Origin: Amylostereum areolatum
Taxonomy: Eukaryota; Basidiomycota; Agaricomycetes; Russulales; Stereaceae
Length of the DNA: 64,000 nucleotides
NCBI GenBank assembly: GCA_012932865.1
Contig: SAXG01000105.1
Coordinates: forward strand, 41,116 to 105,115
Direction: 5' to 3'
The position numbers and the translations under genes are program-made. The stretch's first letter is position 1. Every line of letters starts with the position of its first letter. Positions 43,600-54,028 of the stretch are shown here, piece by piece. The notes beneath the pieces were generated by a model. It was given only the letters and a program-made list of their open reading frames with translations. It did not search any database and was not told where the DNA came from.

Positions 43600-44406
43600 T
43601 GTTGTGACGTTCTCTGGTCTTCCGAATAGATTTCCTTGTCTTCCTCTTCTGGTTCCGAAGATATCTTCGTCTGATTTAACTGATGGAGATCTTGTTGATT
43701 TCTCTGTATGTCCTTCCGTTTCTGCTGCGCTCGATGGGCTGCCTTCTCGACTTCCTCCGGAATCGGACTTAACTTGGGGGTTTGATATAGTTCTCTTAGG
43801 TTCTGGCACGGTTTCCTCTGGAGGCTGTGTAGTTGTTGCGGGTTCTTGAGGATGCTGGAGTTCGGTTTGAGGGTTCTGTGGTTCGGTTGTCGTATCGGTT
43901 GTGTCGGTATCGGGATCAAATTCCCAGTAGTCCTTAATATTCCCGGTGTAAGGCTTCTCTTCGACTTTCTGTGCGTCCGGGTGTTTCCAGAGTTCTTCTG
44001 ATGAGAGGGGCCCGATATGAGGTCTTGAATAATCTGGGCGCTTCCAATGTGAATTGTCGTAGCTTCCGTCTTCCTTTTCTCTTTTGGATCTATCTTTGAA
44101 GTATTCTGCTGCTGGGGGAAGGTTGTATCTGTATATGGGTGGGTTCCACTGGTACGCGTATGTCCCTTTGCTTTCTTTCGCGACGAGGGTTCCGTCGTAG
44201 TAAAAAAGGAGATGATAGGGGTCAAATGTCCAGCGATGATCTTCGTTTCCGTTAGGGAAGTCTCGACTGCAGTTTGATTGGAGTTGAGGGATCTCAAAAT
44301 CTGATGGTCTTTTTTCAGCGGGTTGTTCCGCTGACTCCGTGGTGGGTGTTTCGTTTGACGCTCTGCGCCAAACTGTAGGGTGAGCTAGTGTAGAGGAGAG
44401 CTCGTT
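43600..44406 (-). other. AUG-free open leader in gag frame
   Basis: From the stop TAG at the LTR border to the gag AUG, the gag frame has 269 sense codons and no Met. The translated sequence is complex, for example RWTFDPYHLLFYYDGTLVAK and AYQWNPPIYRYNLPPAAEYF, unlike random leader. A second frame is also open over 43452-44377 without a start. Translation from a non-AUG codon is a possible explanation. Confidence 0.5.
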
Positions 44407-44408
44407 CT
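44399..44408 (-). promoter_or_regulatory. primer-binding site, self-priming type
   Basis: Minus-strand AGAACGAGCT, two bases after the 5' LTR, is the exact reverse complement of AGCTCGTTCT at 44640-44649, the predicted 5' end of the transcript. This is the Tf1/sushi arrangement, in which the mRNA 5' end primes reverse transcription instead of a tRNA. Confidence 0.65.
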
Positions 44409-44410
44409 AG

Positions 44411-44946
44411 TGTTAAGGACGGTCCTTATCACGTGACAAGCGGCTCAGGCTACAGTACTCGTGTGGATGAGAGGTGGGATCAGGTGATCCAGACGTCTCG
44501 GCTATACGAAGTTAGAGGTCGATAAGCGAAGCAGTAAGTCTTCACGGAAGACTTAGGCGAGCTTTCGACTTAGTTACTTTATGCTCTCTTTAGTAGCTTT
44601 AAGAGGAGGTTCTATTAGAACAGTCCTGTATTTACAAAGAGAACGAGCTGGGGAATAGCTCGTTCGTTGAGCCTCCTTTTATAGGAAAGGAGGTCAAGTA
44701 AATATATGTACATTCGGCGACGGTTGTATCAAGTATCTACGGAGACGAACTGTGGCACCGTCGAGGCTATGCCGTTGGGACGGTGACGATCTGTGGCACC
44801 GTCGAGGCTATGCCGTCGAGACGGTGACGATCTGTGGCAGCGTCGTTGAGACGGTTACGAGCTGGGGCACAATCGTAATCCGTCGTTTAGCGACGTCCTT
44901 CCTAGTAAGGCAATGGAAAATGAAGTACCTTGGACAAGTTGTAACA
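44411..44946 (-). repeat. 5' LTR of the Gypsy element
   Basis: 536 bp. On the minus strand it contains TATAAAA (44677-44683), the predicted transcription start near 44649, and U5 toward 44411. It has three near-repeats of gacggtgacgatctgtggca in U3. Confidence 0.95.
44677..44683 (-). promoter_or_regulatory. TATA box in the 5' LTR
   Basis: Minus-strand TATAAAA, 34 nt upstream of AGCTCGTTCT. The distance is right for a start of R at 44649. Confidence 0.7.
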
Positions 44947-44951
44947 GGAGG
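44947..44951. repeat. target-site duplication ggagg, right
   Basis: Matches 34673-34677. Confidence 0.9.
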
Positions 44952-47795
44952 GAAACGAACCCAGCAAGCGGCCGAGTCGCCGGAAGTGTCGAGCTCGCCG
45001 CCACCTGTCACGAAAAAACGACTCGTCACGATGCCTTCTACTACAGCCGAGACTCCGAGTAAGCTCCTTCACTGTGGCTGAGTTTATGGAGGTACTTACA
45101 ACAGTTCAACAGGGAAGAAGCTCCGGTATACAGACGAGGTGTTCACCGGCGGAGATGACAGCGGGATTGAGGACAACAGTGCTAAGATGGTTCAGGATAA
45201 GAACGAGTCGGATTGTTCCAAGGACGGAGAAGACGAGGCTTCAGGTGACGGGGACGAGGACAACACTGCTGACACCAGATCCAAGTCGAGATTTTCGAGC
45301 GGTCATAGCCCCGCTTCGTTCATGGATGTGGACGGCGACGAAGATGAGGTTGAGGTTGCATCAAAGAAAGGTCCAACTCCAAATGCTCGACGCCGTGCCA
45401 CCGGATCAACACCTTCCAAATCCGTCCTCCAAAAGCGGTCTGAACCGGATACGCCGCACACGCGTCCGACCAAGTCTACGAAGTCCAATGCGTACGTTTG
45501 CTGGGCTTCTCTTCCCTTATGTGTCTTCCTCCTCACCGGCACCATCCACGTAGACCGCCTTCGAAGCGGCTGCGCCCAATCGGCGGCCTCAACTCACATT
45601 GGACTCCCTCCGGAAAGCATGCTGCGCAGGCAGCGCGGCCTCCTTCGTCAACCCCTCCGCCTGACCCTTTCGATGAAGGCCCCGACGCCGGCGAGTTCGA
45701 CAACAACTCGACTCGAGATTCTGTCCATATCAACACACCAACTCCGCGCCCGCGAGGTCACACGAAGCTTGCCAGAGGCTCATCAGGCCCCGACCTCGGT
45801 GCTCACAACAGTCGGAATACGAACGAGGTGGAAGGCATGGGCGAAACTATGGTGAGTCATGTACGTTGCCTATAACTTGTCCGTCTTCAGCTTTGCGTAG
45901 GGGGGCACCGCGGTGACGAGCAAGTCAACCGTACCTGCAAGACTTGCCCGTCCGGTTGTAACGAACACTCGCACTCGCATCCCGACAACAGCAATTCGCC
46001 AGGTGTGTTCGTCATTCGTCGTTCTTCCGCCGTGAGAACATACTGACGACAACAAGGATACTAACCCCCTCACGCAAGTCTCTCGCCCGGTGATTGCAAC
46101 GTTGGGTCCGAAATCGCGCAACGCGAAGTCAGCACCAGGAACACAAAGACGGAGCGGACGCAAGCCGAGGTGGACCACAGAGCATCTGGACGAGGCCGTC
46201 CGCCCGACTTTCAATGGTCCGTTCATGTCCAAGGTGCGGGAACTCGCGGGGACACTACCGCCATTCACCACGCCATCTGCGGATGCCATCCAGACCCTTT
46301 TCGACAAAATGTACCCCGACCTTGATGTCGTCGTTGAGAAGGGCAAGGTGGTGTTTGATCTTGTAAGTGCAGTTTCACTTCGGTGAATGCTACTCACAGT
46401 ATGTCTCCCAGACAATGCAACGCCTCAATGAATGGAAGTCCATGATCGGCTCCGAGGCGGTCAACAACGTCAAGGCATATCTTGAAGTCGAGGAGGCTGA
46501 TGACCCCGACGAGGTCGAAGGGCTCTGGTGCTTTGCGAGCCCAACCGAGTACGTCGAATGGGCCGTCCACAGCGAAGACGGCAAAAATGCACCCATGTAT
46601 TGGGCTCGATGGAATGGTGGTGTAGGCAAGGAGGTAAGTTGTTCCGGGAGCGCGTACCGGACACTATATTGACCTTTTCTAGGGCCGTTTTCAATTCCAC
46701 CTAGTGCTCAAGAACCTTATCCGCGCACCTCGCGGTCGTGCCACCTCGATCTGGTGAGCAACCCTTCTGGAGCACTAATATTGAGTCTCCTCGCAGTGCG
46801 TGCTCCCCGGATCTGCTTCTTTAACACGCTGCCTGTTCCCGACTGACATCAACCACGACAGGTCGAGTCGGGCAACTGAAGTTCTCGGCGGACGGGCACC
46901 CCAGATCTCAGCGTGGACCACAAGTTTCTTCTGGACTAGAACTGGGGTGGATCAGAACGTACGAAAAATAGTTTATTAATTTTTTTTAATTTTTGTGTGT
47001 AATTTTTTCACGAGGGTCAAGTCAAGCTGAACCGCAAGCCAGCAAGTTCTTCACCGCGGTTGACGCTCTCTCTGGCGATGCGTGGTCCAACTATGATTGT
47101 GCTTACAAGTGGCTAGACCAGCCCGTCGAACGCGAAGATGAGGTCGTCGAGGAATCAGATGATGATGATGACTTTATGATGTCATCGGATCCTCCGATTC
47201 CCGAATCAGATGATGTAGATGAACTCGAGGAGGATGATGCGTGGTACGTCGTTTGTGCCTGTAGTAGTATCACTGGTTTTGATTGAGCTTCTTTGTTTAG
47301 ACCTCGGTGGGTTCACCGCTGCGGTGGTTGCAGTATTAGAGTGTCAGGTGACCCATTTCCATAAAATACTATAAACCCAATTGAAATCTATTTCATTGTT
47401 AAAATTCCGGCTGAAAAATAAGCTTGAAGTGTCCTTTTGATATGAATTTGAGTAGCCTTGGGGAACTGAGTTATAGGTTGTGTATGCTGGGAGAGTAACT
47501 TAGACACACTTGACCAGAACTGTCATTAGTTTACAGAGGCCTTCAGTTTAGCTTGGATATGCTGGGACTCAAACTTGGGACAGCCTTTACAACAACCTTG
47601 GGTAGTTATGATGCTCTTTGAATGTACTGTGATAGATGCTTAGTGGGTACTTGGGGAGCTTGCCCAGGACAGTAGTGACTGGGGTCAGTAAGTGGCCCGG
47701 CTTGACCAAGACACATGTAGCTGGAGACTTGAGGACTTGAGTAGCTTGCCCAAGGACCCCAAGTAGGTGTCAAGTACTGGGAGTTTTCCTGATGT

Positions 47796-48587
47796 GATGA
47801 ATAGAAGCATATTGTCCAATACAACGACCACTGCATGGCTGGGGATCATCAGGTGTGTATGGATTGAGGAGCGGGACCTTAGGAAGTTAGTAGATATTAG
47901 TATATGATACAAGAGTAATGGTAGCATGACACACAAGATCTTCCATAGAAAACGAAGAAACCTCTCCTTTGTAACTGACCCTTCAAATATCTCCAGTGCA
48001 ACAATCCCCTCGTGGGACAATGCAGGGAGCACAGAGTACCGCTTGCCACGTATCCATGTTTGACGACGTACACATGCTTGTCCAAGTTCCGCCCAACCTG
48101 ATGTGCGGAAGTTTTGTCCGATCATCCACTGCCGACTCGTCCAACCACATCATACACTCCATGGGGATTTTTTCCATACTCCGCTACCCATAACCGCACG
48201 TAACTCGTCATTGCGCTCCAATGGCCCTCTTTGCGATCGTCTTGCGTGTGACTGCAAGGCGGCGGAGTGATCGGGAGAGTGTCGCGAGTGAGATGTCAAC
48301 TCCCCGGTCATCCCAAAGGTGAGTCTGAATCTCGTCCAGTATATTCCAGGATTTGCAGTGCGCAAGTCGTGGATGAAACCCAGATCATCTTGATCGAGAG
48401 TGCGGGGACGACCGTGGGCCATGGAGGGCTGTAGAGGATGTACTGATCCAGTCTGGTGATAAAGTGCAAGAATGTCATAGACAGTGGTGATGGAACAAGC
48501 TGCCAGGTTGGCAATCTCGGCAACGGTGAAGTGCTCCCTCCATGCGACGATGCGCTCCCGGAGTTGTGTGGATAGACGGGGGGCCAT
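47796..48587 (-). pseudogene. Tc1/mariner transposase remnant
   Basis: ATG 48585-48587. The N-terminal paired-like HTH reads RLSTQLRERIVAWREHFTVA followed by AEIANLAACSITTVYDILAL, then GRPRTL and a second HTH-like part. The DDE region is visible in pieces: MMWLDESAVDDRT (first Asp), GWAELGQACVRRQ, RYSVLPALSHEGIVALEIFE and VVVVLDN (second Asp). At least three frame changes separate these pieces, and the reading ends at the right inverted repeat of the Plavaka element, so the third acidic residue is missing. It would be non-functional even if some indels are sequencing errors. Confidence 0.75.
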
Positions 48588-50155
48588 GGATGTTCGGAAC
48601 ACGGAGATGATGTCACGCGTGCTGTCACTCTCAGAGCTCGGATTTTCCCGGGTTACCGCATTTTGGCAGGTTGTTTGGTCGTACAAACAACGAAATCGCG
48701 CGCGCGGATTCCGGAAATCTTATGCAAAGCACTGTATGGCATTTTAAGACTTGCCTAGACGGCTTACGTCCGGTTACACGGGGACTCGACCTCCGCCGTA
48801 ATCAAATAGTGTCCATCGGCCGGCGAGCTATGGCCGTGGACAATGTGACAGCGATGCTGTTGCACAGTTTATACCCAGCTATAAGACCCCGGCAAAAAAA
48901 ATGGCAAAAATGATGATTATAAGCGTGGGTAACCGTGCGTAATCCCGGATCGTCTTTTTCTGACGGAATCCCCGGGCAGCGGGACCGTCGGGCTCTCGAG
49001 AACGTCAATCAAAATTCAACTTCGTCCTGAACAGTGAACTGGCAACAGTGCTAGTGAACGTTCTTGGACAACCCACTCATACCAACTCATTCTACAGTCG
49101 AAGGCTTTGGAAGGACTACATACCGTAGCGTCATCCCACTCGTCGTGGATATCCGATACAAGGTACTTATCACCGGATGCTCGCTTTTTTGTCAAGCACG
49201 ACGACTGGCGAGCATGGGCCTTTTTCCAGACTTGACACCAATCCTGGGCTTACGCGAGCTCACGGGTGGAAGGTGCGCTTAAGTATTGTTTTTGAAGAAG
49301 GAGAGTGCCCCCCGGCCGTTGTACAGGATCGAGATGATGGAGACTTGGATACTTCGAGGTCGCTATGGTATTGTGATCTCAGTGTAGCATCACACATTCA
49401 CATATTCACTGTCGTTGACCAGGGTATCCCAAGCTATCGTTTTAACGAGGCCTTGACGAAAGCTGCACCGCGGTGGTGTCATGGACGAGCTGTCCTCGTG
49501 TGATCCTCCTACGAAAATCGAGCCATGCAGTTAGGCTGGAGGTTGTAACTTGTTACCGAGGTCGAATGGGGACATTGGGGAGCGGCGAGCGCGCTCCATG
49601 GGGAGGTCGTTTATGAGCCAGTACGCTGTCGTTCGCTTGTTCACTGCTGCGTTGTCTAAAGCCATATCCACCGATTCCTCATAGGTCTCTTGCCCAGCGT
49701 CACTATGTGGTATCGTCGGACATCCTCTCAAACAGGGAAGACAATGCGCTCGCTGGCACCCGCGCGCTCCTTCAGGCTTCATCTCTATCCTCGTCTTCCC
49801 GTGTATCGAAGGACCAGTTCTCTCCGTCGGATTTCGATTTTCTCGCCCCCATCATCGTAAGCACGTCTACCCTCCCCCTTCTTCCCTTTCTAATAGATTA
49901 CCTCCTGCGCAGCCTCGCAGCTGCTGTCCTCCACACTTGCGGGCATTCTCGCCCACACCAAGCACCATCGGTACACTTCAAACCACGAACCATCCCCTCC
50001 TGCCTCTCGTCGTATTTGCGCGCCAAACCGCCTCACAACCTCGCCAACCCTTCTGTTTTCTTTCCGGACCCGCACAATATCCGCTACGAGCATCGATCCC
50101 TCCACACCACCCAGACCCGCTGCCCCCACCTTTAAATCTGCAAATGAAGCATGAA
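48588..50155. other. no supported gene
   Basis: 1.6 kb. An open plus frame at 49177-49503 (ends HGRAVLV) has no motif and no clear splicing; I cannot assign it. The other frames look random. Confidence 0.3.
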
Positions 50156-50451
50156 GGCCTAGTCCTGGAGACCGCTTGGGCGCGAAGACCGAGATTACAG
50201 CATAGGATGGGTGGTCGAGCTCGAGGACATCATTGTGGACGTGCTCCCCGTTCGTAGTCAAGGTCGCGAACCCACACCGGGGCGCATCGCTGGCCCGTGA
50301 GGCATGGTTCCACGACGAGTTGAGGTGTTTGCAGGGCAGCACGACCGCGCGCTGCTTTGGATGGTTCGAGGCGGACATCGAAGACCCCCTGCCTAAAGGA
50401 CGAGGGGACGTGCATCTCTATCGAGTACCACACGGCGAGGTACGTCGATGA
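50156..50451 (+). pseudogene. protein-kinase-like fragment
   Basis: Two frames read coding-like pieces in sequence: WVVELEDIIVDVLP, then one base shifted PFVVKVANPHRGASLAREAW and FHDELRCLQGSTTARCFGWF. Agaricomycete kinase-like proteins often have VVKVAxPxR.xxLxREAxFYxELxxLQGxxxxRCYG, corresponding to the VAIK strand, the alphaC helix and the next strands. The shift lies in a CCCC run. No HRD or DFG motif follows, so it is only an N-lobe fragment. Confidence 0.4.
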
Positions 50452-51948
50452 CCGTTGCGCGTGAAGGCGCGTGGCAAGGCGCATGATGGGATTGTGAGGG
50501 CGATGGAGGACGAGCTGGTCCAGTGCGGGTGCTTGGGAGGCTGGGCTACGAGCCGAGGCGAGCCGAGGATGTGGAGGATCGGGAAGGGCGTTAGGTATAT
50601 TCTTTTCCTATTATCATTCGGTCCGCATCGCTCATGACCATGGTTTCAAGGATCTCGGGGGGCTAAGTACGGGTGGTACGTCCGTGTACCTTGTGTATCC
50701 GGCATACTCTCTAACATCGTGCGCACAGATACACCTTCTTCCGGGCCGTGTGCTCTCCACCCCACTGCTCTGGGGCGATGCAGACTGTGATCTGCTTGAA
50801 GAATGCTTGCATGTACTTTATCTCCCAAAATGAACGACACCCAGTTGTTTTCTTGCGCGCCGAGTTGAGCACCGTCGTTCATTGAACGTTGAACGTGAAC
50901 CTCGACCCAATTTACGCACTGGCACGTGTTCGGTTCCTTCATGTCCGACTCCAGCATCCACGATGATCATTCCTTCTTTGACCTCTTACCATCCCATCAT
51001 AGCTCCCTTCTCGTCCATCCGTTCTCTCCCAATATGTTATGCAACCAGCTTCTATAACACGACCCACGAATGCGAGTTCGTAGGTTGATCTCAGGTCAAC
51101 GCCACGAGCGGAATGCTCATATGCTGCACCGCTGCTACAAGCTCCGTCCTTTCTCACTGTCATATAAGTGGATATTCTGAGACTCACTAGTGTATAGATT
51201 TTTTGTTGTCTGGTTCTGCACGGCGCATATGGAGAACCATCGACATCAATCAGTTCAATCTTCCATTGCATCGACGCCTTTTTCGACGCCAGTCTGTCCT
51301 TGTTACCAACTTCAGCCTCTGAAACAAGATTTTCTCTGCCTCAAACTTCGCTTGGACCTTCGCAATATGTTCGTGCTCATGGCTCTCTTTCGATGAAGGG
51401 CCCGGATGACACGATTCTTGCCTTTTCGACTTGATCCGTTTCACACAGTGATGGCCGAACAAACGGATGCCTAAACGCACAGTGCATTTCACGAGGACGA
51501 CTGCAGCGGTCAAAAAAGCTGCATTCTTCGCACCCACAGAATCAAGATTAGCCTCAGAATTATGAATGCCGATGGACAACAGCCACATGGAGTACTATGG
51601 CTCTGCTCTCACCCACTGCTCGACGGTTCTGTTTGTGACAGTTTTCCTGCTCTCGGCGGTGCTGCTGGAAGATGTATCCAACTTCGTGCGTGGGCCAATT
51701 TCGTGGATTCTGACGACGAAGTTACGACGATATCTTCACCCCACGCGGGCTCCGTCAGATTCCCAACCGATTTCTTTTCGAGTGGGGGCATTCTACCGCG
51801 TGCAGCTCCACCACGGTCCATTCTTCCTCACGTCTTGTTCAAATGGACGTATAAAGGGCCTCCCTAGATGATAGGATCCGCTAGCCACGGCTTAAGTTTT
51901 CACTTTCTTTTATCCCCTTTGTCTTGACCAACTCCATCCCTCGTAGCA
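50452..51948. other. no supported gene; GH18-A promoter at right end
   Basis: No convincing coding sequence in 1.4 kb. A TATA-like tataaag at 51850-51856 is 93 bp before the GH18-A ATG. Confidence 0.4.
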
Positions 51949-53486
51949 ATGGTGTCCGTCCGCAACACGCTCGCTCGTCTCGTTGCCTTCGCCTCCCTCG
52001 TTTCCGTCAATGTATCTGCACAGCCGATGGGCGGCCTGACGCAGCGGGTGAAGTACGCTTCGGCTGCAGCGCAAGACGCGCCGCATTTCGTCGTGTACAG
52101 CGACAAGTGGGTTTCAGGCGAGAACGGCCCTCCTGATGTGTCCGTCGTGACCGTGAGTCTGATCTCTTCGCTCCATTAAACGCATCGCTCACGACGCCAC
52201 GCGATTCCAGGGCTTCAACACCTTGTACGTCCGCCCAGTCCGACCTCACCCATCTATCCACCTTCTCTCCACAGTATCCTCTCGTTTCTCCTGATCTCCG
52301 GACCCGCGGACCAGGCCGTCGAGTGGACGCTCATCTCCGCAAATGATCGCGCCGCGATCAAGCAGCAGTACGCCGACACGGGCGTCAAGCTCATGGTCTC
52401 CGCCTTCGGCTCGACGGACGCGCCTACGTCCAGTGGCGCGGACCCGGTGGCGACGGCCAACACGATGGCGGCGTGGGTGAAAGAGTACGGGTTGGACGGG
52501 ATCGACGTCGACTACGAGGTACATATGGCCGTTTCGAGGTGGGAAAGACGTCTGACTCGGACGCATTGTGTGTGTTAGGATTTTAACGCGTTCAACGACG
52601 GAACGTCGAGGGCGGTGGACTGGCTCAACGCGTTCACGAAGCAGCTGCGCGCGCAGCTCCCCGCCGGCGAATATCTGATCACACACGCGCGTACGTCCCC
52701 GTCTTCTCCCCGACTCAGCCGCCGCATACATGCATGATGCTGACGGACTTATAGCGGTCGCGCCCTGGTACGTGTTTCGCACGTTTGTAGTAGACTCGGA
52801 GCGTAGCGACTACTGACAATCGTCGATGCATATTAGGTTTGAATCTACCTGGTCCAGCGGAGGATACCTGCGATCAACGCCGCCGTTGGCGACCTCATCG
52901 ACTGGGTCCGTCCCTTCCATACTCCTTGTTTCTCCCGACTATCTTATCGACGGTCTTTTTCTCTCCTAAAGTACAACATCCAATTCTACAACCGTACGTC
53001 GCGCCACCCTGCTCCGCCCCCCGATATTCACCTCCTGGTTCCGACATGTACCATGTAGAGGGTACGACCGAATACACCACCTGCGACGGCCTCCTGAACG
53101 ACTCGGGCGCGCCCTACCCCGGCTCCTCCGTGTTCGAGATCGCCGCGAAACGGGGTGCCGACGGACAAGATCGTCATCGGAAAGCCCGCGTCCGCTGGGG
53201 ACGCTGTCAGCGGGTACGTGGACGCGTCTATTCTAGCCGGTGCGTGGCGAAGGCGAAGGCGAAGGGGTGGAGTGCGTTCTATTCGTTGTTACCCCGTACC
53301 AGGCTTCGTGAGGCTGACGGTCGGACGACTGCTTACTTATCTTGCAGATGCGGGGGTTATGGCATGGGAGGTCCGCCCTTTCTTTCCAGTGTCTCTGCCG
53401 TCCTTGAGGCTGACTTTTTGCTCTAGTACCCGAGCGCCGCCTCCTCCTGGATCGAGACCGTCCGCTCGCAGGCATGGCCCGTGTGA
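51949..53486 (+). CDS. secreted GH18 family enzyme, copy A
   Basis: ATG 51949 starts a signal peptide (VRNTLARLVAFASLVSVNVS then AQP). After splicing: APHFVVYSDKWVSGENGPPD, GFNTFILSFLLISGPADQAV, DTGVKLMVSAFGSTD, then the GH18 catalytic signature YGLDGIDVDYEDFNAF (DxxDxDxE; the final Glu is the acid), and PAGEYLITHAPVAPWFESTW. These act on chitin or N-linked glycans in the cell wall or outside; length and motifs fit fungal short GH18/endo-N-acetylglucosaminidase-like proteins. Two single-base changes break the frame relative to copy B: one base missing after GGATACCT near 52870, and one extra A in GCGAAAC near 53149. Both may be consensus errors. TGA at 53484-53486. Confidence 0.8.
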
Positions 53487-54028
53487 TCTCCCCCAGCCCA
53501 AGCACGAAATCAAAACTTCACGTTCCCCGACCACCGACCCCTCCGATCCTCCGATCCTCTCCTGGGGGTTTTCTTTCTCGACCTTCGCTCCGAGCTTAGA
53601 GGCAATCGATCTTCCCTTCCTTTGTTCTTTCCACTCCTTTGGGGTTTCTAGGGCGATTGTGCATATATCCTTCGTTGGGACTTGGGTGTATTCATAATTA
53701 TAACAACGCAGTCGAAGCTGCTCGTTGTTGACAGAAAACAATTACTGTGGAAAGTCGGGTTGAGAACTAACTCGATAAGTTACCACGTACTGTACTCTTG
53801 TAACCGACCATCCTCTCTCCTCTCCACCCGCGAACATCGATACAAGGTGCAATTCGCTGGTTTGAAAAATATGTTACATAAATACAATAACGGTACCCTA
53901 TGTAATGGCCCCAGAAGAGAAGCGAACACATAGACGTGAACGAGATAAGTAGCACAACCACCGCGGGCCCACATCCCAACCGCCCATAACATAAGCAAGC
54001 CGCCCGGGCTCACATCAGCGTCATCGCG
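53487..54028. other. convergent 3' region between GH18 copies
   Basis: 542 bp, partly AT-rich (53650-53960). It should hold both polyadenylation regions. No gene. Confidence 0.4.

Larger units (their letters stand above)
34678..44946 (-). mobile_element. full-length Ty3/Gypsy chromovirus, 10.3 kb
   Basis: Two 536-bp LTRs, each starting TG and ending CA, flanked by ggagg duplications. Inner order on the minus strand: PBS-like sequence, gag, pol (protease, RT, RNase H, integrase, chromodomain), then about 3.2 kb with several extra ORFs, a polypurine tract and the 3' LTR. The pol order with integrase last defines Ty3/Gypsy, and the C-terminal chromodomain defines a chromovirus. The length is well above the usual 5-7 kb because of the extra 3' module. 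LTRs differ at only two positions (a/g near 34818 versus 44551; g/a near 35144 versus 44877), so the insertion is recent. Confidence 0.95.
34338..47339 (+). pseudogene. companion gene of Plavaka copy 2, split by Gypsy insertion
   Basis: Exon 1 (34338-34624) encodes a basic N-terminus with RKTATKVQAEKNAKSQAL and SSSPPVTKKW. After an intron ending at 34673 the next exon is hit 4 nt downstream by the Gypsy element and resumes at 44947 with GKRTQQAAESPEVSSSPPPV. Following exons contain an acidic block (DGDEDEVEV), KPRWTTEHLDEAVRPTFNGP, a globular part (about 46090-46740; EYVEWAVHSEDGKNAPMYWA) and an acidic tail (DDDDDFMMSSD). Frames join in phase if the insertion is removed. No known domain is recognised. 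The TGA at 47284 can be bypassed by an intron ending at 47300, giving a stop at 47337-47339. A transcript crossing 10 kb of retroelement is unlikely to be productive, so this copy is probably null. Confidence 0.6.
30374..47795. mobile_element. Plavaka-type DNA transposon, copy 2, with nested Gypsy
   Basis: A 26-nt perfect inverted repeat bounds the element: left 30374-30399 (starting acatcaggaaaactcccagt) and right 47770-47795. Subterminal regions on both sides are rich in acttgg/cttggacag motifs (30400-30640 and 47460-47770). Without the 10.3-kb Gypsy insertion the element is about 7.1 kb, suitable for a Plavaka element with two genes. A target duplication is not evident; only 2-3 bp would be expected for CACTA-like elements, too short to call here. 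Confidence 0.7.

Noticed and set aside
43452..44377. Second open frame over the Gypsy leader and gag start (about 300 codons)
   Set aside because: No ATG, low-complexity Gln/Pro/Lys composition, and the gag frame over the same bases gives a more protein-like reading. Kept only as a remark.
30374..47795. 8-bp acatcagg at both ends taken as a target duplication
   Set aside because: The two copies are inverted, not direct, relative to each other, so they belong to the terminal inverted repeat.
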